Below, in pieces: positions 24,344 to 32,643 of a stretch of 64,000 nucleotides of DNA. Source of the stretch: Paractinoplanes ovalisporus (lineage in GTDB: Bacteria > Actinomycetota > Actinomycetes > Mycobacteriales > Micromonosporaceae); NCBI RefSeq assembly GCF_016834655.1, contig NZ_JAENHP010000025.1, positions 86,108 to 150,107 of the forward strand, read 5' to 3'. The notes below the pieces were generated by a model. That model saw only the letters and a list, made by a program, of their open reading frames with translations. It did no database searches and was not told the DNA's origin. How positions within the stretch are numbered: the first letter of the stretch is position 1; each line of letters opens with the position of its first letter. The position numbers and the translations under genes were made by a program.

Positions 24344-24934
24344 GTGCGTCGCATCGTTCCGCTGCTCGTCGCCGTGGCCATGCTGACCGGTTGCGCGTCG
24401 GCCCGTTCCGCGGCGGCCCCGGCGGCCCCTTCGACCCCGCCTGTCACACCGGTCGCGGCGGCGCCAGTTCTCGCGAACACCGGGGACGACTGGCCTGCGG
24501 TTGTCGGTTCCCTGATCGCGTACGGGCAATGGCTGCTCTCCGCCCCCGACCCGGCACTCGCCTCGAAGGTCACCACCCCCGGTTGCGCCGGCGCCGAATC
24601 CCTCACCGAGGAGCTGGCGTCCCTGGTCGACCAGGACGCGCGCGTGCGCACCAGCGCGGTCGTGCTGACGTCAATCACCGGCCCGTCGTCGCCCGCCGGA
24701 GACCGCGTGGTCGTGCGTTTCCAGGCGTCCCGCCCGGCCGAGCCGGTTGTCGTCCGCAGTCACAGTGGGCTGAGCCCGTCGGCCCGCACGATCTGGCTGG
24801 AGGACCGTCCCCAGCTGGCTCCGACCACATTCCGGGTCACGCTGACCCGCAACGACGACCAGGCCTGGCGCTTCTGCACCGTGACCGACACCGCGGGCGA
24901 CCCGGAGTCCGAGGCCATCACCCGCTTGCTCTGA
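24344..24934 (+). CDS. Putative lipoprotein
   Basis: A 196-aa secreted lipoprotein: VRRIVPLLVAVAMLTGCASA gives a basic start, hydrophobic core and lipobox LTGC with Cys at residue 17. A disordered Ala/Pro linker follows, then a domain of about 150 aa (DDWPAVVGSLIAYGQWLLSA through QAWRFCTVTDTAGD) with a conserved-looking Cys pair, CAGAE and FCTV. No family is recognised. GGGAGG precedes the GTG by 6 nt. The stop codon is the first part of a tandem repeat. Confidence 0.7.
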   Translation: MRRIVPLLVAVAMLTGCASARSAAAPAAPSTPPVTPVAAAPVLANTGDDWPAVVGSLIAYGQWLLSAPDPALASKVTTPGCAGAESLTEELASLVDQDARVRTSAVVLTSITGPSSPAGDRVVVRFQASRPAEPVVVRSHSGLSPSARTIWLEDRPQLAPTTFRVTLTRNDDQAWRFCTVTDTAGDPESEAITRLL

Positions 24935-25025
24935 CCCCGTTGGCATCCGCACCTGCTCTGACCCCGCTGGCAGTCGCACACCTGCTCTGACCCCGTTGGC
25001 AGTCGCACGCCTGCTCTGACCCCGG
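24927..25025. repeat. Tandem 27-29 bp repeat starting at the lipoprotein stop codon
   Basis: The block TGCTCTGACCCCG(T/C)TGGCA recurs at 24927, 24954, 24983 and (partial) 25012. The first copy contains the last codons and the TGA of the lipoprotein gene, so the gene end has been duplicated into the convergent intergenic space. No coding role is seen. Confidence 0.75.
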
Positions 25026-25049
25026 GGATACGCACGCTATATGGGGCGC

Positions 25050-25301
25050 TCAGACCACGTGGCGCCGAGCGCGTCGCCGGGCCTGCCGGGCCGCCGGCAT
25101 CTGGGACTCGTCCAGCCACGAGCCGGCCTGCGTGGTGGCGCGGTCGGCCGTGTAGATGACGGTTGAATAGGACTTCTCGTCCCCGACGCGCAGTTCGGGA
25201 TTTCTCGGTGCCCCGGCGTAGGGCCCGGTGTCGGCGTGGGACACCGCGTCGGCGACGCCGCCCAGCGCCCGGAAGCGCCGCCGCAGCCATCTCATGAACA
25301 T
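25050..25301 (-). CDS. Small basic protein downstream of tetR, unknown
   Basis: An 83-aa protein, MFMRWLRRRFRALGG and onward, ending RQARRRARRHVV. It is very basic at both ends with a central segment VGDEKSYSTVIYTADRATT. No family is recognised. GAGGAG lies 5 nt before the ATG at 25301 and the start overlaps the TetR stop by 10 nt, so the gene is translationally coupled to tetR. That coupling is the best evidence that it is real. Confidence 0.5.
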   Translation of the reverse strand: MFMRWLRRRFRALGGVADAVSHADTGPYAGAPRNPELRVGDEKSYSTVIYTADRATTQAGSWLDESQMPAARQARRRARRHVV

Positions 25302-25900
25302 GCCGCCTCCTCGCCCGCGGATGGCAGAAGCGCCGCCAGGGTCCCGGCCGCCACGGCCACAACGTCGGTTCCGTCATTCATCGCGTGCCGCAGGACCAGC
25401 CCCGCGCTGAGCGCACCCCAGGCCGCGACCAGCTGCGGGACCGGCAGAGCCGGGCGCAGCCCGAGTCGATCGCAGCTCTCGGTCAGCCGCGCGCCGAGTT
25501 CCCCATCGAGCCGTGCCTGCACGTCCGCGACCCGCCCCGCATGCTCCGCCCGCCCGGCCAGCGCCGCCGTGGCCTCGGCCGACACGAGCGCCCAGCGACC
25601 AACTTCCGCGGCGACGTGCCCCGGGTTGAGCGCGGCCAGCAACTCCTCGCGGCTGCCGGCCTCTCGCAACGCCGCACCGATCGCCCCGGCCACGGCCTCG
25701 CTGTTGGCCTCGACCAGCGCGTGCCAGAGCCCTTCCTTGCCACCGAAGTGCTTGTAGACCGCCCCACGCGTGTAGCCGCCCTCGGCCGCGACCTCCTCGA
25801 CGGTCGCCGCCAGATAGCCGCGCCGCAGAAACACTTCCCGCCCCGCCCCGAGCAGCCGCGCGTGGGTCTGCTCCTGGCTCTGGGCTCGTGTCAGCCGCAC
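25292..25900 (-). CDS. TetR family transcriptional regulator
   Basis: A 202-aa repressor. The N-terminal helix-turn-helix reads TVEEVAAEGGYTRGAVYKHFGGKEGLWHA (quoted in parts: TVEEVAAEGG, YTRGAVYKHFGGKEGL), near residues 32-60. The ligand-binding helices fill the rest, with GRWALVSAEATAALAG and VAAWGALSAGLVLRHA. The start is a GTG with AAAGGG 7 nt upstream. Immediately upstream lies a 32-bp palindrome that is probably its own operator. The only other coupled gene is the small basic protein downstream; no effector gene stands out. Confidence 0.88.
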   Translation of the reverse strand: MRLTRAQSQEQTHARLLGAGREVFLRRGYLAATVEEVAAEGGYTRGAVYKHFGGKEGLWHALVEANSEAVAGAIGAALREAGSREELLAALNPGHVAAEVGRWALVSAEATAALAGRAEHAGRVADVQARLDGELGARLTESCDRLGLRPALPVPQLVAAWGALSAGLVLRHAMNDGTDVVAVAAGTLAALLPSAGEEAACS

Positions 25901-25915
25901 CCGAACGCCCTTTCA

Positions 25916-25947
25916 GTAACGCGACGTTTCCAGAAACACGACGTTAC
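25916..25947 (-). promoter_or_regulatory. 32-bp palindrome upstream of tetR (operator candidate)
   Basis: GTAACG (25916-25921) pairs with CGTTAC (25942-25947), and GTTTC (25926-25930) with GAAAC (25933-25937), all around one centre at 25931.5. It lies 16 nt upstream of the tetR GTG, next to the ribosome site, the usual position for an autoregulatory TetR operator. Binding is inferred. Confidence 0.65.
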
Positions 25948-26052
25948 CGAAAAGCTTGCGCTCCGGCCAACAACCTGTCACGACTCCGGTCCGCGGTGCG
26001 GAAGAGTCCTGCGGACGGCAGCTGGGACACCGGCGGCGCGACACCGGAAAAG

Positions 26053-27213
26053 TCATGCGGCGACCACGGCTGCGGACAACCGGTCGGGGACGTCGGCCGC
26101 GTGGTACGGGTGTTCGGTGGGCTCGATGTTCTCGAGGAACGTGGCGTAGAGCAGCGCCGCCCGCAGCGGGGCCACGGGCCGCATCAGGGAGACCGCCCGC
26201 AACGGGTCCGAACCGGGGACCGTCTGCTTCCAGCGGGTGGCCCAATCGGCCAGCAACTGGTCGCGGGCGGCCAGGGGTGAACCCTCGCCGGTGGCGCCGT
26301 CGGTCAGGCGCAGGATGTCGAGGGCCGGGTGGCCGAACGTGCAGTCGCCCCAGTCCATGATGGTCAGACGGCCGGCGTCGTCGGTGCGGACGTTGCCGGG
26401 GTGCAGGTCTCCGTGGACCAGGGTGTCGGGCAGGCCGCACTCGGCGATCGCGGCGAACCGGGACGGCAGGTCTTCGATCAGGGCTTCCAGGCCGGGAATG
26501 GACGCGGAGAACGGCTCGGCGACCTCCGCGTACGGTTCGACCTTCAGGCGGGCGTCGGGGATTCCCGCCAGCGGCCCGGGGTCGGCGGCGAAGTGGGCCT
26601 GCACGGGGTGGAAAGCGGCCGCTATGCGAGCGCACACCTCGGCTCCCGCGCCGTAGCGGTCCTCGCCGGGGGCGTGGGCCAGCAGCATCCGGCCGTTGTC
26701 GCCGTCGGCGATCAGCGAAGGCACCAGGCCGGGGAAGGCGGCGCCGACCATGCGCAGCGCGTACGGCTCGTGGGCGAAGAAGTTCGGCACCTGCTTGAGC
26801 CATGCCACGGGACGGCCGGTTGGGTCGTTCAGCCGCCAGATGGCCGACAGGTTCCAGGTGCGCTGCTGATGCGCGGTCACCCCGGGCACGACCGACGTCG
26901 CCCAGTCGATCGAGGCGGTCGGCCCTCCCACCTCGGCGTACGGCGCTCGCTGGGGGTGGGGCTTCACGAGGCTTTCGCCGTACGGGGAAACGGGGTTGAT
27001 CTGACCGGGGAAGGAACCGGTGACCTCGGCCAGATAGGTGACGCGGCCACCGGGCGGCGCGGGGCGCTCGGCGCGCAGCAGCCGGAGCACCTGGACGCCG
27101 GGGCCGAAGCCGCTGACCTCCTGCCACCACGGCAGCTCGGCCTCGAACGGCGAGGCCTCGCCCAGCACCTCGCCCGAGCGATCGACCAGCATCAGCGTCA
27201 CGATTCGCTTCAC
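26053..27213 (-). CDS. Aminoglycoside phosphotransferase-like kinase
   Basis: A 386-aa protein of the APH/choline kinase fold. The catalytic loop is TLVHGDLHPGNVRTDDAG (about 265-282) and the Mg-binding Asp is in LTIMDWGDC (about 287). The first 120 residues (MKRIVTLMLVDRSGEVLG and onward) form an extra N-terminal domain before the kinase N-lobe at VAWLKQVPNFFAHEPYALR. The substrate may be an antibiotic, choline, homoserine or another small alcohol; nothing in the context tells. Such stand-alone APH-like genes are common in actinomycetes and need not mean resistance. Confidence 0.8.
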   Translation of the reverse strand: MKRIVTLMLVDRSGEVLGEASPFEAELPWWQEVSGFGPGVQVLRLLRAERPAPPGGRVTYLAEVTGSFPGQINPVSPYGESLVKPHPQRAPYAEVGGPTASIDWATSVVPGVTAHQQRTWNLSAIWRLNDPTGRPVAWLKQVPNFFAHEPYALRMVGAAFPGLVPSLIADGDNGRMLLAHAPGEDRYGAGAEVCARIAAAFHPVQAHFAADPGPLAGIPDARLKVEPYAEVAEPFSASIPGLEALIEDLPSRFAAIAECGLPDTLVHGDLHPGNVRTDDAGRLTIMDWGDCTFGHPALDILRLTDGATGEGSPLAARDQLLADWATRWKQTVPGSDPLRAVSLMRPVAPLRAALLYATFLENIEPTEHPYHAADVPDRLSAAVVAA

Positions 27214-27239
27214 GACCGCAAACCGTAACGTGCGACCGA

Positions 27240-27254
27240 TAGTTTGCTCACGTG
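27240..27254 (+). promoter_or_regulatory. -10 box of the transglutaminase gene (leaderless)
   Basis: TAGTTT at 27240-27245 ends 6 nt before the GTG at 27252, with no ribosome site. Confidence 0.45.
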
Positions 27255-28022
27255 GATTTCTCGCAGGTCGGTTGCCTCCTCGCCTTCGACGTCACCGAAC
27301 CCGCCGAAGTGGTCCTGCAGATCTCGGCCGAAAAAACGGAAAAGTCCGATTTGTCAGCGACAAGAGGGGCGCTGAAACAGCTCGACGACGGCCAGGTGAT
27401 GCTGCACGCACCCGAGGGACGGGTCGAGATCACGTACGAGGCCGAGATCAGGCCCGGAGGCGAGCCGTCACGCGTCACCGAGGTCGAGCGGATCATCGCC
27501 ACGCGCCCGAGCCGGTACTGCCCGTCCGACCGCCTCGGCGGCTTCGCGATCAGGCAGTTCGGCGGGATGAAGGACGCGGCGGAGACCGTACGGGCGATCA
27601 CTTCCTGGGTGTACGGCCATCTCGCGTACACACCGGGAAGCAGCGGCCCCACCACCGACGCGGTCGACACCCTGCTCAGTGGTGAGGGCGTGTGCCGCGA
27701 CTACGCGCATCTGGTCGCCACGCTGTGCCGCGCGCTCGACATCCCGGCCCGGGTCGCCGCCGTCTACGCGCCGGGGCTCGACCCGATGGACTTCCACCTG
27801 GTCGTCGAGACCGCGCTCGACGGCCGCTGGCGGGTCTGGGACGCCACCCGGCTCGCGCCCCGGCCGAGCCTGATCCGCATCGCGACCGGCCGCGACGCCG
27901 CCGACACCGCCCTGGCCACCACGCTGTCGGGCGCGCTCACCATGCCCGACATCCGGATCACCGCCGTCGCGGGCGGCGACCTGCCGTTCGACGACCATTC
28001 CGGCCTGGTGTCACTGCCCTGA
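27252..28022 (+). CDS. Transglutaminase-like domain protein
   Basis: A 256-aa soluble protein. After an N-terminal beta domain of about 100 aa with bacterial-transglutaminase character (ITYEAEIRPG), the papain-like core carries the catalytic triad: Cys in GEGVCRDYAHLVATLCRA (about 147), His in DFHLVVE (about 182) and Asp in WDATRLA (about 197). This group acts as cysteine proteases or amidases rather than true cross-linking enzymes. No signal peptide is present. The next gene starts 19 nt downstream but has its own -10 box. Confidence 0.88.
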   Translation: MDFSQVGCLLAFDVTEPAEVVLQISAEKTEKSDLSATRGALKQLDDGQVMLHAPEGRVEITYEAEIRPGGEPSRVTEVERIIATRPSRYCPSDRLGGFAIRQFGGMKDAAETVRAITSWVYGHLAYTPGSSGPTTDAVDTLLSGEGVCRDYAHLVATLCRALDIPARVAAVYAPGLDPMDFHLVVETALDGRWRVWDATRLAPRPSLIRIATGRDAADTALATTLSGALTMPDIRITAVAGGDLPFDDHSGLVSLP

Positions 28023-28028
28023 CCCGCA

Positions 28029-28043
28029 TACGATGCGCGGATG
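28029..28043 (+). promoter_or_regulatory. -10 box of the gene at 28041 (leaderless)
   Basis: TACGAT at 28029-28034 ends 6 nt before the ATG at 28041. It lies just after the transglutaminase stop. Confidence 0.45.
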
Positions 28044-29102
28044 TTCGGACGCCCCGGAACCGCCCTGCCCGAGCTCTGCACCGATCTGGCCAAGGCGGTG
28101 ATCCGGCTCGACTCGCGGGCCTCGACCAAGAGCTACCGCGCCATTGTGGACCGTCTCCCCCAAGCCGATCAGCCGGAACTGACCGCCGCGCTCGCGCCGC
28201 TGGTTCCGGCGCTGGAACAGGTCGCCCTCGGCAACGGCGGGATGCTGGCCACGCTGGTCGCCGGTCTGATCGAGCAAGGCGCCGACCCGCTACCGGTGCT
28301 GCCGGTGCTGGTCGACCGCCTGGCGACCGGGCTCGAGCTGGCCGCCCAGTTCGGGGTGCTGGCCGACAAGCTGGGCAATGAGGTGACCGCCCCGACCTCG
28401 GCCGACGAATACCGCGACCTGCGCGAACGCCTGGTGCGGGCGGCGCCCTCGGCCGGGCTCAGCGTCGAGGAGGCCGGCGAGATCACGCAGGCCTGGTTCA
28501 CGGTGAAGGACTGGATCCCCAGCCTGCTGCTGCCCCTTCAGCAGAAGCCGGCCCGTCAGGCGCTGCCGCAGCGCGAACGCCTGACCGCGGCCACGGCCGG
28601 GATGACTCCGCACGCCGACGACGCGGCCTGGCTCTACGGGCTGCTCGAGGTGCTCGACGACGAGCCGCTGCTCGTGCTGCACCGGCCGACCAAGCAGGCG
28701 TACGACCTGACGATCAGTGGCGTGGGCGACAACTTCCAGCTGCACACCCTGCTGGCCGCGACCCTGATCGGGCCGGCCTCGCGCGGGCTGCTGCCGGGCA
28801 CGCCGCCCGAGGCCGCCTGGGTCGCGTCGGCCACCGAGGGCGAGCTGTCGCCGCCGTCGCCGATCCACGGGCAGTTCTACCTGGCCGACGCGACCGGCGA
28901 GACGATCTGGAACGAGGGCCGGCCGGCCGACATCCCACTGCTCGGCGATCACCGTGTGGTGGTGCTCGACCCTCCGCCGTACGAGCGCAGCTGGAACATC
29001 GGACGCACTTATCCGCTGATGAAACCCGAGGTCACGCTGAACCGGGTGCTCCCGGCGGCGGAGGCTTTCGAGTGGGCGTCGCGGGTGTCTCCGGCGTCAT
29101 AG
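28041..29102 (+). CDS. Conserved hypothetical protein
   Basis: A 353-aa soluble protein of unknown function. The first 190 residues look all-helical (ELCTDLAKAVIRLDSRAS, LPVLPVLVDRLATGLELAAQF). The second half has beta-rich stretches (EPLLVLHRPTKQAYDLTISG, GQFYLADATGETIWNEGRPAD, HRVVVLDPPPYERSWNIGR). No catalytic motif or membrane segment is seen. The length and an unbroken frame with normal codon bias support a real gene. Its last 71 nt overlap the convergent GNAT gene. Confidence 0.65.
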   Translation: MFGRPGTALPELCTDLAKAVIRLDSRASTKSYRAIVDRLPQADQPELTAALAPLVPALEQVALGNGGMLATLVAGLIEQGADPLPVLPVLVDRLATGLELAAQFGVLADKLGNEVTAPTSADEYRDLRERLVRAAPSAGLSVEEAGEITQAWFTVKDWIPSLLLPLQQKPARQALPQRERLTAATAGMTPHADDAAWLYGLLEVLDDEPLLVLHRPTKQAYDLTISGVGDNFQLHTLLAATLIGPASRGLLPGTPPEAAWVASATEGELSPPSPIHGQFYLADATGETIWNEGRPADIPLLGDHRVVVLDPPPYERSWNIGRTYPLMKPEVTLNRVLPAAEAFEWASRVSPAS

Positions 29103-29838
29103 CCCTCAGCATGCTCCTCGACCCGACCGGCTCGAAGCCCCGTTTCCCGCCCGGCGCGGTGGTGAGAAGCACAACATCGGTCGCGACGGTGGCGGCCTCG
29201 GCGCAGGCGGCGGCGAAGACCGCGTCGGTGCGGCCGTCGGGGGCGTAGGTCGCGCCGACCCGGGTCATTCCGGCGATCACGGGGGTGCGGCCGGCCATCG
29301 CGGTGGGGACGCCGTCAACTTCCCAGAGCGTCAGGCCCCCGTACGAGAGAGGAAAGTCGACCACGTAGGCCAGGTCGCTCGGATCGCCCGGGTTGGCCGC
29401 CATCAGCTCGTGGTACCAGCGCACCAGCAGGTCGCGGTCGTCGAGGGTCGCCCGGCGGGCCCCTTTGCCGGGTGGCGGCGGTGGGGTGGCGAGCCGGCTG
29501 ATCGTGATGCGGACCTGTTCCTCGAGGCCGGGCCACGTGGTGCGGGCCTGGTCGAGCGAGCGTGTGTCGACGCCGAGCCCGGTCACTCCGGGCAGCACCG
29601 AGGCCAGCGGCGTCCAGGCATCGTCGGGCAGCGGCGTCAGGACCGGCGCGTGCCGGGGCGCCCGCAGGAAGGCGCCGGTCGCGGGCGAACCCCACCACCC
29701 GAAGAGCCGTTCCTCGGCCGTCGGGTAGGCCGCCTCGGTGAGTAGCAACGTGTTGCCGACCGGGTCGGCGCGCAGGAAATCGCCCGCGGCGGCCAGGAAC
29801 TTGCGGACGTCCGTCGTGGTGACCCAGCCCTGACTCAT
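29032..29838 (-). CDS. GNAT family N-acetyltransferase
   Basis: A 268-aa protein starting MSQGWVTTTDVRKFLAAAGD. The N-terminal half is a non-catalytic GNAT-like domain. The C-terminal half has the acetyl-CoA fold: RRATLDDRDLLVRWYHELM, YGGLTLWEVDGVPTAMAGRT and the motif-A region MTRVGATYAPDGRTDAVFAAACAEA, followed by VVLLTTAPGGKRGFEPVG. The acceptor is unknown. The C-terminus (TPTRKPPPPGAPGSA) reads into the end of the convergent gene, so the last 20 or so residues may be opportunistic. Confidence 0.75.
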   Translation of the reverse strand: MSQGWVTTTDVRKFLAAAGDFLRADPVGNTLLLTEAAYPTAEERLFGWWGSPATGAFLRAPRHAPVLTPLPDDAWTPLASVLPGVTGLGVDTRSLDQARTTWPGLEEQVRITISRLATPPPPPGKGARRATLDDRDLLVRWYHELMAANPGDPSDLAYVVDFPLSYGGLTLWEVDGVPTAMAGRTPVIAGMTRVGATYAPDGRTDAVFAAACAEAATVATDVVLLTTAPGGKRGFEPVGSRSMLRAMTPETPATPTRKPPPPGAPGSA

Positions 29839-29868
29839 GAGCTCATTTTTCCTGTCACACACCGGCGC

Positions 29869-29883
29869 TAGGGTCGGCGGATG
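29869..29883 (+). promoter_or_regulatory. -10 box of allB (leaderless)
   Basis: TAGGGT at 29869-29874 ends 6 nt before the ATG at 29881. The promoter drives the allB-alc operon and lies in a 42-nt gap to the divergent GNAT gene. Confidence 0.45.
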
Positions 29884-31197
29884 GTGGAGCTGGTTCTGCG
29901 TTCTCGGCGGGTGGTCCTCGGTGATGGCGAGCGGGCGGCCGCCGTGGCCGTGTCGGGCGGCAAGGTGGTGGCGGTGGCCGGCTACGACGACGTGTTCGAC
30001 ACCGAGATCGACACCGACCTGGGCGAGACGGCGCTGCTGCCGGGCCTGGTCGACACCCACGTGCATGTGAACGAGCCGGGCCGCACAGAGTGGGAGGGTT
30101 TCGCCTCGGCGACCCGCGCGGCGGCGGCCGGTGGCGTGACCGTCATCGTCGACATGCCGCTCAACAGCCTGCCGCCGACCGTCGACGTCGAGGCCCTGGG
30201 CATCAAACAGGCGGCCGCGCGGGGGCAGACGTTTGTCGACGTCGGGTTCTGGGGCGGCGCCATCCCCGGCAATGTGTCCAAATTGCCCGCTCTGCATGCT
30301 GCCGGTGTGTTCGGCTTCAAGGCCTTCCTGGCCGATTCCGGGGTGCCGGAGTTTCCACCCGTGTCGGCCGCGGAGCTGCGGGAGGCTGTCTCGGTCGTGC
30401 CGCGCGCCCAGTTTGTCGTGCACGCCGAAGACCCTGACCATCTGGGCGATTTGCCGGGCTCGGCAACCTACGGTGAGTTCCTGGCCTCCCGGCCCGTCGA
30501 GGCCGAGCATGCGGCCGTGAGCACCGCCATCGACGCCGCCCGCCAGACCGGCGGCCGCGTGCACATCCTGCATCTCTCGGCGGCCACCGCCCTCCCGCTC
30601 ATCGAGGCGGCCCGGGCCGAGGGGCTGCGGGTCACGGCCGAGACCTGCCCGCACTACCTCACCCTCGACGCCGACCAGATCCCCGAGGGCGCGACCGAGT
30701 TCAAGTGCTGCCCGCCGATCCGCGACGCCGCGAACGCCGACCTCCTCTGGCGGGCGCTGGCCGACGGGCTGATCACGTGTGTGGTCAGCGACCACTCCCC
30801 CTGCACACCCGAGCTCAAGCGGCGCGACACCGGCGACTTCGCGGCGGCGTGGGGCGGCATCGCGTCGGTGCAACTGGGTCTGCCGGTGATCTGGACCTCG
30901 GCCCGTGCCCGTGGCTATTCGCTCGCCGACGTGGTCGACTGGATGGCACGCCGCCCGGCCGACCTGGTGGGGCTGCGTGACAAGGGCCGGATCGAGGTGG
31001 GCGCCGACGCCGACCTGGTCGCGTTCGACCCCGACGACACCTTCGTCGTCGAGCCGGCCCGGTTGCACCACAAGAACCCCGTCACGCCGTACGCGGGAAA
31101 GAAGTTGGCCGGTGTCGTCCGCACCACCTGGTTGCGCGGGCACGCCGTGACCGGCGAATCGGCGCGGGGGAGGTTCCTGACGCGGAAGGACGCCTGA
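29881..31197 (+). CDS. allB: Allantoinase
   Basis: A 438-aa cyclic amidohydrolase that opens (S)-allantoin to allantoate. Metal-binding and catalytic blocks are intact: LVDTHVHVNEPGRTEWEGF (His 60 and 62), the carbamylated Lys in GVFGFKAFLADSG (about 147), FVVHAED (about 181), HILHLS (about 237) and VVSDHSPCTPE (Asp, about 304). Length matches characterised bacterial allantoinases. Its stop overlaps the alc start by 1 nt (TGATG). Together with alc it removes two nitrogens from allantoin. No AllR-type regulator is encoded in the window. Confidence 0.93.
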   Translation: MVELVLRSRRVVLGDGERAAAVAVSGGKVVAVAGYDDVFDTEIDTDLGETALLPGLVDTHVHVNEPGRTEWEGFASATRAAAAGGVTVIVDMPLNSLPPTVDVEALGIKQAAARGQTFVDVGFWGGAIPGNVSKLPALHAAGVFGFKAFLADSGVPEFPPVSAAELREAVSVVPRAQFVVHAEDPDHLGDLPGSATYGEFLASRPVEAEHAAVSTAIDAARQTGGRVHILHLSAATALPLIEAARAEGLRVTAETCPHYLTLDADQIPEGATEFKCCPPIRDAANADLLWRALADGLITCVVSDHSPCTPELKRRDTGDFAAAWGGIASVQLGLPVIWTSARARGYSLADVVDWMARRPADLVGLRDKGRIEVGADADLVAFDPDDTFVVEPARLHHKNPVTPYAGKKLAGVVRTTWLRGHAVTGESARGRFLTRKDA

Positions 31198-32231
31198 TGG
31201 AGGATTTCGCCGCTGTGCCCGACTCGGTCTCACGAGCCCTCGGCGAGGATTTCGCCACGCTGCCCGACCTGGCCTCGCGTGCACTCGGGGGTGGTGTCGT
31301 GCACGCGAACGACGAGTTCTTCGCGGCGGCCGACCACCTGGTGCTCCCGACGGCGCCGGTCTACGCGCCGCGCACCTTCGACCACAAGGGCCAGGTGTAC
31401 GACGGGTGGGAGACCCGGCGGCGGCGCGAACCGGGCGCGGACGTGGCGATCATCCGGCTCGGCGCGCCCGGCGTGATCCGGGGCGTCGACGTCGACACGG
31501 CGTTCTTCACCGGCAACTACCCGCCCCACGCGGCGATCGACGGGCTGGCCGTCGAGGGCTATCCGGAGCCGGCCGAGCTGCTGGCCGCTTCGTGGACCCC
31601 GCTGGTCCCGAAGTCGCCGCTCAAGGGTGACAGCCGCAACCTGTTCGCCGTCACCGACGAGCGGCGCTTCACCCACGTACGGCTGACGATCTTCCCGGAC
31701 GGCGGTGTGGCCCGGCTCCGCGTGCACGGCACGGCGGTTCCCGATCCGCGGCTGCTGCCCGAGGTGTTCGACGTGGCAGCGCTGGTCAACGGCGCCCGGA
31801 TCACCGAGTGCAGCAACATGTTCTACGGCCACCCCGAAAACATGCTGATGCCCGGCCTGGCCCAGCACATGGGCGACGGCTGGGAGACGTCCCGCCGCCG
31901 CGACGACGCGAACGACTGGGTGACGGTCCGGCTGGCCGCGCCGGCCGAGATCACGCTGGTCGACCTCGACACGACCCACTTCAAGGGCAACGCGCCGGGC
32001 TGGGCCACGGTCCGCGGCAGCGAAGACGGCGTCGACTGGTTCGACATCCTGCCGCGCACCGCCCTGCGTCCGGACACCCCACACCATTTCCCCGTACGGC
32101 CTGAGCGCGTCGCCACGCACGCCAGGCTCGACATCTTCCCCGACGGCGGCATGGCCCGGCTTCGCCTGCACGGACGGCCGGCCGCGAACACCCTCGAGGA
32201 GCAGTTCCGCCGGCACACGCCCGGTTCCTAG
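31197..32231 (+). CDS. alc: Allantoicase
   Basis: A 344-aa allantoate amidinohydrolase that yields ureidoglycolate and urea. Two allantoicase repeats are visible. The first has HANDEFFAAADHLV, FDHKGQVYDGWETRRRR and LTIFPDGGVARLRVHG. The second has NMFYGHPENMLMPG, MGDGWETSRRR, THFKGNAPGWATVRG and LDIFPDGGMARLRLHG. Both GWETxRRR blocks are present, as expected for activity. At the N-terminus a 15-residue element (EDFAxxPDxxSRALG) occurs twice in a row, a local duplication. It is coupled to allB. Confidence 0.93.
   Translation: MEDFAAVPDSVSRALGEDFATLPDLASRALGGGVVHANDEFFAAADHLVLPTAPVYAPRTFDHKGQVYDGWETRRRREPGADVAIIRLGAPGVIRGVDVDTAFFTGNYPPHAAIDGLAVEGYPEPAELLAASWTPLVPKSPLKGDSRNLFAVTDERRFTHVRLTIFPDGGVARLRVHGTAVPDPRLLPEVFDVAALVNGARITECSNMFYGHPENMLMPGLAQHMGDGWETSRRRDDANDWVTVRLAAPAEITLVDLDTTHFKGNAPGWATVRGSEDGVDWFDILPRTALRPDTPHHFPVRPERVATHARLDIFPDGGMARLRLHGRPAANTLEEQFRRHTPGS
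31200..31289 (+). repeat. 45-bp in-frame tandem duplication at the start of alc
   Basis: The 45-bp units at 31200-31244 and 31245-31289 both begin GAGGATTTCGCC and encode EDFAAVPDSVSRALG and EDFATLPDLASRALG. They differ mainly at third positions and in five residues, so the duplication is not very recent. The frame is kept. Confidence 0.8.
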
Positions 32232-32307
32232 CTCGTCGTTCTCCCCGTTCCCTACGGCCGGTCACCCGGGTCGCGCTGTGACCCACCTGACGTACGAGGT
32301 GTTGCGG

Positions 32308-32322
32308 TAGTTTGCCGCCATG
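32308..32322 (+). promoter_or_regulatory. -10 box of the TfoX-like gene (leaderless)
   Basis: TAGTTT at 32308-32313 ends 6 nt before the ATG at 32320, with no ribosome site. Confidence 0.45.
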
Positions 32323-32643
32323 GCCTACGACGACGTGCTGGTCCAGCGTCTGCGCGACCGCCTGACCGACCCGGCGGTGACCGAGCGCAAGATGTTCGGC
32401 GCCTTGGCCTTCTTCACCAACGGCAACATGACGGTGGGCGTCCACGACGACCAGCTGATCGTGCGCTTGAGCGTCCCCGAGGTCGAGGCCGCGCTGACCC
32501 GCCCCGGAGTGCACCCGTTCGAAGGCAACGGCCGCACCATGAAGAGCTGGATCCTGGTCGACGGCGACCACCTGGACGACGACTCCCTGGACGCGTGGGT
32601 GGCCGCCGCCCTGGATCACGTGACCGGGTTGCCGCCCAAGTGA
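32320..32643 (+). CDS. TfoX N-terminal domain protein
   Basis: A 107-aa protein matching the TfoX-N fold: VLVQRLRDRLTDPAVTERKMFGALAFFTNGNMTVGVHDDQLIVRL (in parts: TERKMFGALAFFTNGNM, DDQLIVRL), then FEGNGRTMKSWILVDGDHL and the closing helix LDAWVAAALDHV. In proteobacteria TfoX governs competence, but the actinomycete stand-alone domain has no proven role. Its 3' end overlaps the convergent membrane-protein gene by 28 nt. Confidence 0.85.
   Translation: MAYDDVLVQRLRDRLTDPAVTERKMFGALAFFTNGNMTVGVHDDQLIVRLSVPEVEAALTRPGVHPFEGNGRTMKSWILVDGDHLDDDSLDAWVAAALDHVTGLPPK

Noticed and set aside
26053..27213. Antibiotic resistance determinant
   Set aside because: The APH fold alone does not show aminoglycoside specificity, and nothing nearby supports resistance.
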